Below are positions 58,216 to 64,000 of a stretch of DNA of 64,000 bases, piece by piece (positions within the stretch are counted from its first letter, which is position 1; each line of letters opens with the position of its first letter). The notes beneath the pieces were generated by a model. That model had not been told where the DNA came from and made no database searches. It saw nothing but the letters and a program-made list of their open reading frames with translations. The DNA is from Pectinophora gossypiella. Lineage: Eukaryota > Arthropoda > Insecta > Lepidoptera > Gelechiidae. The stretch lies in the NCBI RefSeq assembly GCF_024362695.1, contig NC_065405.1, forward strand, positions 3,170,672-3,234,671. Reading direction: 5' to 3'. Both the position numbers and the translations under genes were made by a program.

Positions 58216-58760
58216 AATAGTGGAGCCAACTATGTTAATGAAAACAAAAAAATACGAAATATACTTATATTTTTTAGGTTTTTATCTTTTTAACACAAGT
58301 TGCTACATTAATCATATTTTATATTATATACTAAAGTATCTTTGCAGCTTAAACTCAGGGTTACAAGTACAAACACAGCTGCTTAGAAAGCACAAAAAAG
58401 CTAAGGATTACGCAAATTTCCCTTGTGGTGGGCAGAAGAGGAATAATAATGGGGCTGGGTTTTAAAGGAACTGAGACGTCTGTGTCTTCTGATAAATTAC
58501 TGTGTTTCCGCTAATGGTCCGCTTTTAAGGCTTATTATCATAAGGGCGAAGTAGAAGTAGGTAGCAGTTTACGCGAATTAAAATGGAACGGCGCAAAATC
58601 TTTGTAATCCATATTGAATGGGCTGGCTACTGAAATATTTGAGTGTTTTGTTCGTTCGTAGAAATAATATTTGTAGGTACTTTTAATAAAATCAGACATA
58701 ATAGTAAAAATAACCCGTAACAGACACCAACCCGTCGCACATAATAGACAGTCATATCAT

Positions 58761-58900
58761 AAGTTAACCTCAGGTAACTAGCGTTACCGTAAGTTAACTA
58801 GAGTTAACGTCAGTTAATTAGAGTTACCGTAAGTTAAGTAGAGTTATCGTAACTTAAGTAGAGTTACCGTTAATTTACAAGAGTTAACATAAGTTAACTA
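58761..58900 (+). repeat. minisatellite, seven 20-bp units
   Basis: Seven consecutive 20-bp units in perfect register, consensus gagttaccgtaagttaacta. Units differ by substitutions only, with no length change. Each unit holds one or more GTTA/TAAC motifs, often as GTTAAC. Confidence 0.9.
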
Positions 58901-59605
58901 GTAGGGTTTGTATAATGTTTGTTCCCTGATTTTCACGCGGTAAGAGACAGGTATTATGTGTTTCAATTAGATGAGTTTGTCCGGTCTGTTAGTAGGCATA
59001 AACCTATTGTGGAGTTTTTAGCATAGATGTAAGAATTACTGGTAGAACAAAACATACGATTGCATTTAAATATTGTACTTTATGCTAGGTAGGTATTATA
59101 CGAGTATAGGTATTAAAAATATTAAAATATTAAACATTCGATCATGTTAGAAACGAAAGAGGAAGTCCTCGGCAATACAAAACTTTTTACTTTTAAAATA
59201 TTAAACTTAGACAAAGAAATAATTTTTATTTCACTATAAATACATTAGGGTACAAATATATAAATAGAGTTCTTTTTAAAAAAATATATTTATTTATTTA
59301 TTCTTTCTTTGACATAATTTTTTGACGAAAGCCGTGTTAGAGTCTTTTTGAATACATATTATTTTTTTTTAGATAAATTCTAATGATGTTTTATCATTTA
59401 TTTATTTATGAGGAACTTTCCAGGCTACTTCCCCAAATTCAATATAGATGGCATTGTACAGTTTTAATATGAAAATTACCTATTTTCTCATTACTCGGGT
59501 ACATAATCATTCAAAATGTAATGTGAATAGCAGAAGTATTTATAAAAATGATCGCTTGATATTTTTATGAGATTTTAATTTTTTTCAGAATAATAATGGG
59601 GGAAA

Positions 59606-59912
59606 GGAGGAGCTCGGTGGCACAGCGGTAAACGCGCTCGGTCTGCGATTGTTGAAGTTAAGCGACTTTCGCAAAGGCCGGTCATAGGATGGGTGACCAC
59701 AGAAAAAAAAAAGTTTTCATCTCGAGCTCCTCCGTGCTTCGGAAGGCACGTTAAGTCGTTGGTCCCGGCTGCATTAGCAGTCGTTAATAATCATCAATCC
59801 GCACTGGGCCCGCGTGATGGTTTAAGGCCCGATCTCCCTATCCATTCATAGGGAAGGCCCGTGCCCCAGCAGTAGGGACGTTAATGGGCTGGTGATGAAT
59901 GGGGGAAAGATG
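59606..59912 (+). mobile_element. SINE with composite tRNA/5S-like head, copy 1
   Basis: Head agctcggtggcacagcggta and aacgcgctcggtctgcgatt is tRNA-like. It is followed by gaagttaagcgactttcgca, aaggccggtcatag and gatgggtgacca, which resemble box A, the intermediate element and box C of the 5S rRNA internal promoter. The body has gtgcttcggaaggcacgtta, gcattagcagtcgttaataa and ggtttaaggcccgatctccc; the end is agtagggacgttaatgggct. Confidence 0.8.
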
Positions 59913-59980
59913 TAATTGTGCCTGGGTGTAAATAAGAAGGGTCATCATTTATACACAAAAACAAAGATAAAAGATGCATT

Positions 59981-60290
59981 ATGTCTGTTATCCATGAAAT
60001 GAGATGGTTTTCGAAGGAAAAACTGTACATCGCTATCTACATCGCTGTCATGGCCCCGGGAGTGTACAACAAACTGCCTGACCATATCATACAAGCAAAG
60101 AATTGTACTATATTTAAACATAAACTTAAAAAATGGCTTATTGAGCAGGCATTCTATAGTTTTGACGACCTGTAATTGATAATATATTTTAATGTAATTG
60201 AATTCCGTAGTAATATTTAATTTAATTGAATTTTGTAATATCTGTGACGTGTAATTATTATTATCAATAAATGACTATGACTATGACTAT
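59981..60290 (+). pseudogene. Jockey/CR1-type LINE C-terminus and 3' end
   Basis: A 64-codon frame contains GVYNKLPDHI, FKHKLKKWLIEQAFYSFDD and a TAA stop. The pattern YNKLPxxI...FKxxLKxxLxxxAFYS is the usual C-terminus of Jockey/CR1-like reverse transcriptases. An AT-rich 3' end and ATGACT repeats (60266-60290) follow, the expected tail. Upstream frame absent. Confidence 0.75.
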
Positions 60291-60894
60291 ATTGTTTTTG
60301 AAGAACGTGGACTAGAGTTCCTCATCACACTGCATATATACGACAAGCCCGGGATGCCAAGCAGCTTAACACGTTCTGGTTTTAATTCGCTCCTCGCTAG
60401 CTCCCATACTAACGTGGGAGTAATTAAACGATCAAAACCATAAAAATAATCCTAAAGGAGACAACAAAGAATGTGTTCTATAATATTACGTTGTAGGTAC
60501 ATAATTAAGCGTTAATTGAATTTCTCAAGAGTTTAATTACTGGCTCGGTTGGTTCATTAAGTCTTTTATAAGCAATGGCCGGAATAAAAAAATAAAAGAC
60601 GGCCAGTGGTGTATGACCAGCCAGTCTCTTTGTGAGAGCTGGAATACAGTATAGTATGAATACCTCTATAAACATACGAGTGTTAATTATCAACATTCAT
60701 TGCATGCAAACTCTAAGTAATTTCATAGCAATGAAGAGAAAAACTTGGAATTAACATAAGCTTACGACTAGTATAGTTAATAACTGGGATATACTGTCAT
60801 ACATCATTTCACTCTTAACCTACATACATACATAAATTATTTTACGACAATAATACAATTCGGGTAGTCAGAGGTACATACATTCATCCATTCG

Positions 60895-61085
60895 TGACGA
60901 AACCCAAATTCCCGAGAAACTCATTTTTGGATGTATGCAACCTAACCTGTATTGGACTGGTTTTTCCTTCGCGTTGGAAGGTCAGACAGGCTGTCACTTC
61001 TGTAAATAAACCGGACCTGTCAAATCTTCAGGTTAGGTAAGCGGACCCTTTGAGAAATGGGATCCTTCTAAGGAGATGATGAGAG
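60895..61085 (+). mobile_element. SINE family D body
   Basis: aaattcccgagaaactcatt, cctgtattggactgg, ggaaggtcagacaggctgtc, gacctgtcaaatcttcaggt, gaaatgggatccttctaagg. Confidence 0.7.
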
Positions 61086-61104
61086 GTACGTCCGTTACAA
61101 TATG

Positions 61105-61310
61105 AACTAATTACCAACACCTCACTGAGCTTTCTGTTAGATACGTGATTGGTGGTGAGCCGTATCGCCGTCTTTAGTTTCGTGAGCCAACTGTGTTAGT
61201 GAGTATGCTAACGTGCCTTCTGAAGTACAAAATCATCTTACTTGGAATGGAAACCAGACCTCTAGATCATGCCCAAGGCTCTAATCACTAGACCATGGAG
61301 GCTGTTACTG
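61105..61310 (-). repeat. repeat E fragment and SINE head (minus)
   Basis: 61115-61200 complements family E (ctgagctttctgttagatac, gtgagccgtatcgcc). 61240-61310 is a tRNA-like head on the minus strand (CTCCATGGTCTAGTGATTAG). Confidence 0.65.
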
Positions 61311-61771
61311 GTACAGTGGGTACTGTTGATTTATTAAATCAAATGTTTGCAAAGAAGATCCTTCACCACAACTTTCCTGCGACAACTTTCCTGACGTTAC
61401 CTTAATTAAGGCTCTGAAAGGTACTCCAACATACCTTAATGATTTATTGTAGAACATAATTACGTATAATTCCCCTCCATTATAGAGCTACGTCTCCTTT
61501 AGCTAATTAAGCCTTATATTCAGAGAGAAATTGAATTTGCACACACTTGTACTGAAGTTAGGGTTTCCAACCCGAGGATTAATAAAATATATTAATATTT
61601 TTTCACATTTGGTACGTAGGAATGAGGATTTTAAGAGTTCCTTGGCGCATAATTTAAAATTAAAGTATAATTTAAAATACGACTTCATACATAGGTACCT
61701 AATGTAGGTATATAAATTTTTTTCAACCTGGAAATACGAGGTTTATGTTTGTATGTCTCCACAAAAGTAGG

Positions 61772-61835
61772 ATTTTTTTTGACTTGACTAATGTAGATTT
61801 ACCGAGGAATGCATTTAGAACTTGGCCGGAATAAA
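61772..61835 (+). repeat. SINE family C fragment
   Basis: ttttttgacttgactaatgt, agatttaccgaggaatgc and aacttggccggaat; only the first part of the family. Confidence 0.65.
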
Positions 61836-61890
61836 CTATGGTATCTCATCTATACAGAGAAGAAGAGATAAAGAATAATACTACATATAG

Positions 61891-62134
61891 AGGAGCTCGG
61901 TGGCGCAGCGGTAAACGCGCTCGGTCTGCGATTTTTGAAGTTAAGCAACATTCGCAAAGGCCGGTCATAGGATGGGTGACCACAAAAAAAAAGTTTTCAT
62001 CTCGAGCTCCTCCATGCTTCGGAAGGCACGTTAAGCCGTTGGTCCCGGTTGCATTAGCAGTCGTTAATAACCACCAATCCGAACTGGGCCCGTGTGGTGG
62101 TTTAAGGCCCGATCTCCCTATGGTGATGATGATG
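61891..62134 (+). mobile_element. SINE with composite tRNA/5S-like head, copy 2, with target duplication
   Basis: aggagctcggtggcgcagcg, then gaagttaagcaacattcgca, ggccggtcataggatgggtg and the shared body, ending in GAT repeats. It is flanked by perfect 11-bp copies of ACTACATATAG (61880-61890 and 62135-62145), showing that it moved by LINE-type retrotransposition. The open frame across it is an artefact. Confidence 0.88.
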
Positions 62135-62145
62135 ACTACATATAG

Positions 62146-63029
62146 AACGGTAACTCTCCGCCCCGCACCAATTCGTATCGGGCTAGATTTCCGTCACCCG
62201 CTCTGGGTCTTACTTTAGTCCAAGTGATTGTAAGCTGCTAAGAAGGAAAGAAGCGCGTGCGGACTATCTGTCTCGCTCGCAGTTTACCCTACTTAATGAG
62301 TGTAAAAAAGAGAGAGTGAATAAAATGTCTCATCTATTATTTTCGACTGTACTATATCTTTGCTAAAGACACACACTGTACAGAGTTTACACCTAGATGA
62401 TATACTAAAAAGAAAAAAATATATATTTTGCCAATGGTAACCCTGCATCGTCGCAGTGGAACACACCCGAGGGAAAATAGCGACAGTTAATGTAAAATTA
62501 GTTTACACGCTTTGTCGATTGTTGAAATTTTAATTGGATTATAAGCAGGTTGGCGCAAAATTGTTTAACTTATAGAATAGTTTGAAATTGGCCTTATTTC
62601 GGTGTTAAATTTCGAGTTCATAAAAAATCTAAAATGTCGCCTTTGGTTTTGTGTTTATATTAGGTTTGGGTAATTTCGTATCGCGTAAAAGGTTTTACTT
62701 TAGGTATCATATTAAGTATTTATATATGTGTTGTAATAAAAAAGAAATACTCATAACCACACTAGAATTGTTTATGTCACAAACCAGATAAAGTTAGTAT
62801 TAAAAAAAAACTGTTTCATAACACGAAGAAGTCTCCTTTGATATTGGACGATTGTGTATTGCGCACTGAATTGGTTTTTTACTAGTTTTATGAGGTATTT
62901 GTATCCACCAATAAAAAAATAATCTCCACACTGTAATTAACACATTCTTATTCAACAATACATTAGAAGCTTGTCTGTATAATAAGTGAGAAATACACTA
63001 TTACGTATAACAACTTTTTAAATTATATA
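62146..63029. other. unassigned DNA
   Basis: No gene or repeat boundary recognised. Confidence 0.45.
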
Positions 63030-63115
63030 TTGAATAAACCCAGCCATTTGCCATGTACTTAGTTAAGAGTTTTTTTGTAATTATTTCTTGTTTATTATGG
63101 TGCAATAAAATGTAA
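63030..63115 (+). mobile_element. LINE 3' end (plus)
   Basis: cagccatttgccatgtactt, agttaagagtttttttgtaa and tattatggtgcaataaaatg: the complement of 40814-40955. Confidence 0.7.
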
Positions 63116-63189
63116 AAGAAAAGAAGAGATGTAAGAGAAGGTGCAGGTCGTGTCGTATCGGGAGGTGAAGGTTTTGGCGGGAAGAAGAG

Positions 63190-63250
63190 AGGAATGGCGG
63201 TTACTCCACCGACAAGAGCGCAGCTCTTAAATAGAGAGAGAGAGAGAGAA
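63190..63250 (+). repeat. short element with GA tail
   Basis: gaatggcggttactccaccg, acaagagcgcagctcttaaa and (GA)n. The same unit interrupts the SINE D copy at 50510-50780; acaagagcg and ctcttaaa also occur at the right end of family F (56241-56255). Confidence 0.65.
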
Positions 63251-63789
63251 TGTATTTGTATTGTATTGTAATAAACAATGCACGTCAAACTAAAATACCA
63301 CCCTCTCTCGTACCTGGTTAATAATATAATATTGATTCGTACCGAGAACACGCACAATTTTTCATTATTATGAGAAAATTACAAACACTTGAGATTGTAT
63401 TGATGAAGTATAAACTAAAACAAAACACCTTCATAAATTCCTTTTTCAAATCACGAATATAGATTCAGACAATATGCGCCAAATTTCGTATTCCTGGAAG
63501 GGATGAAACGAGCTCTCGATCCGGTCTTTTGAAAGGATAAGAGCCACTCCGGACAATAGGCTGAATTTGAATAAAATAATAGTTTGGAAATTGTCCGCCA
63601 CATGGCATGAAAGGGAGGGGATGAAAGGCAAGGGACAATGGGGCTTTAAAGCAAGTTTTGTCTTAAGGTCACTTTATTTGATAGCCGGCGTTATGGTGCG
63701 ATGAGCGATTGGGTTATGTCGACTTAGAATAAAAACGGTAACGTTTTTTGCTTGTCTTCTTTAGTATTTTTGTTTATTGTTGGTGTAGA

Positions 63790-63890
63790 TTTCCCTTCCG
63801 GTCAGACTGGCAGCCGGTACTGTAAAATAACTGGACCTGCCAAATCAACAGGTAAGGTAAATGGACCTTGTGAAAACCGGCATCAAGACT
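63790..63890 (+). repeat. SINE family D body fragment
   Basis: ttcccttccggtcagactgg, ctggacctgccaaatcaaca and ggtaaggtaaatggacc. Confidence 0.6.
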
Positions 63891-64000
63891 CGCTCGACGT
63901 AGAGGGAAATATTAAACGAACCCACCATAGACAAACGCGACGTCAAGCTAATAACTGTTACTGTAAAATGACTCACTGTCAAGAAACTCGCTGTTGCGGG

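Noticed and set aside
61838..62218. 126-codon open frame
   Set aside because: Runs through a SINE insertion with target duplications; not a gene.
1..64000. CRISPR array, operon or bacterial defence system
   Set aside because: No regularly spaced direct repeats with unique spacers, no closely packed genes, and the gene structure is eukaryotic.

Overview
This window is eukaryotic, and most likely from a moth or butterfly genome. It is AT-rich and dense in short interspersed repeats, LINE 3' ends, foldback elements and microsatellites. The single well-supported protein-coding gene is split by introns with canonical GT-AG borders. Nearly all long open frames are chance frames or transposon debris. 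The lepidopteran assignment rests on the repeat style and on syndecan sequence features; it is an inference, not a database match.

Layout. 1-9400 is repeat-rich intergenic DNA: a LINE C-terminal fragment with a (GA)n tail, two foldback elements (252-511 and 923-1221), a 909-bp TIR transposon with TATATA target duplications (2876-3784) and a functional-looking tRNA-Leu(UAG) gene on the minus strand (4107-4186). 9424-16065 (minus) holds the four 3'-terminal coding exons of syndecan. They cover 247 residues: an acidic Ser-Gly-rich ectodomain, one membrane helix and the short cytoplasmic tail ending EFYA. The exons encoding the signal peptide and N-terminus were not found. If they exist upstream, the intron above 16065 is long and probably leaves the window.

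16066-40000 is repeats and unassigned intronic or intergenic DNA. A GC-rich patch at 16931-17240 ends in a perfect minus-strand splice donor. At 40087-40346 (plus) there is a candidate promoter and first coding exon of an unrecognised gene: an initiator and a DPE at exact +28 spacing, a 5' leader with a short uORF, a 40-codon open stretch and a consensus donor.

40400-64000 is almost entirely transposon-derived. It contains fragments of several LINE families, five SINE-like families, MITEs including a near-perfect palindrome at 44076-44296, a 7 x 20 bp minisatellite at 58761-58900, and two copies of a SINE whose head combines a tRNA-like part with a 5S-rRNA-like part, one with a perfect 11-bp target duplication.

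I see no operon, CRISPR array or new enzymatic system. The items most worth follow-up are the candidate first exon with its doubled Inr/DPE arrangement, the tRNA/5S composite SINE, the TA-flanked foldback family present in about ten copies, and the two tRNA-Lys primer-binding-site matches.
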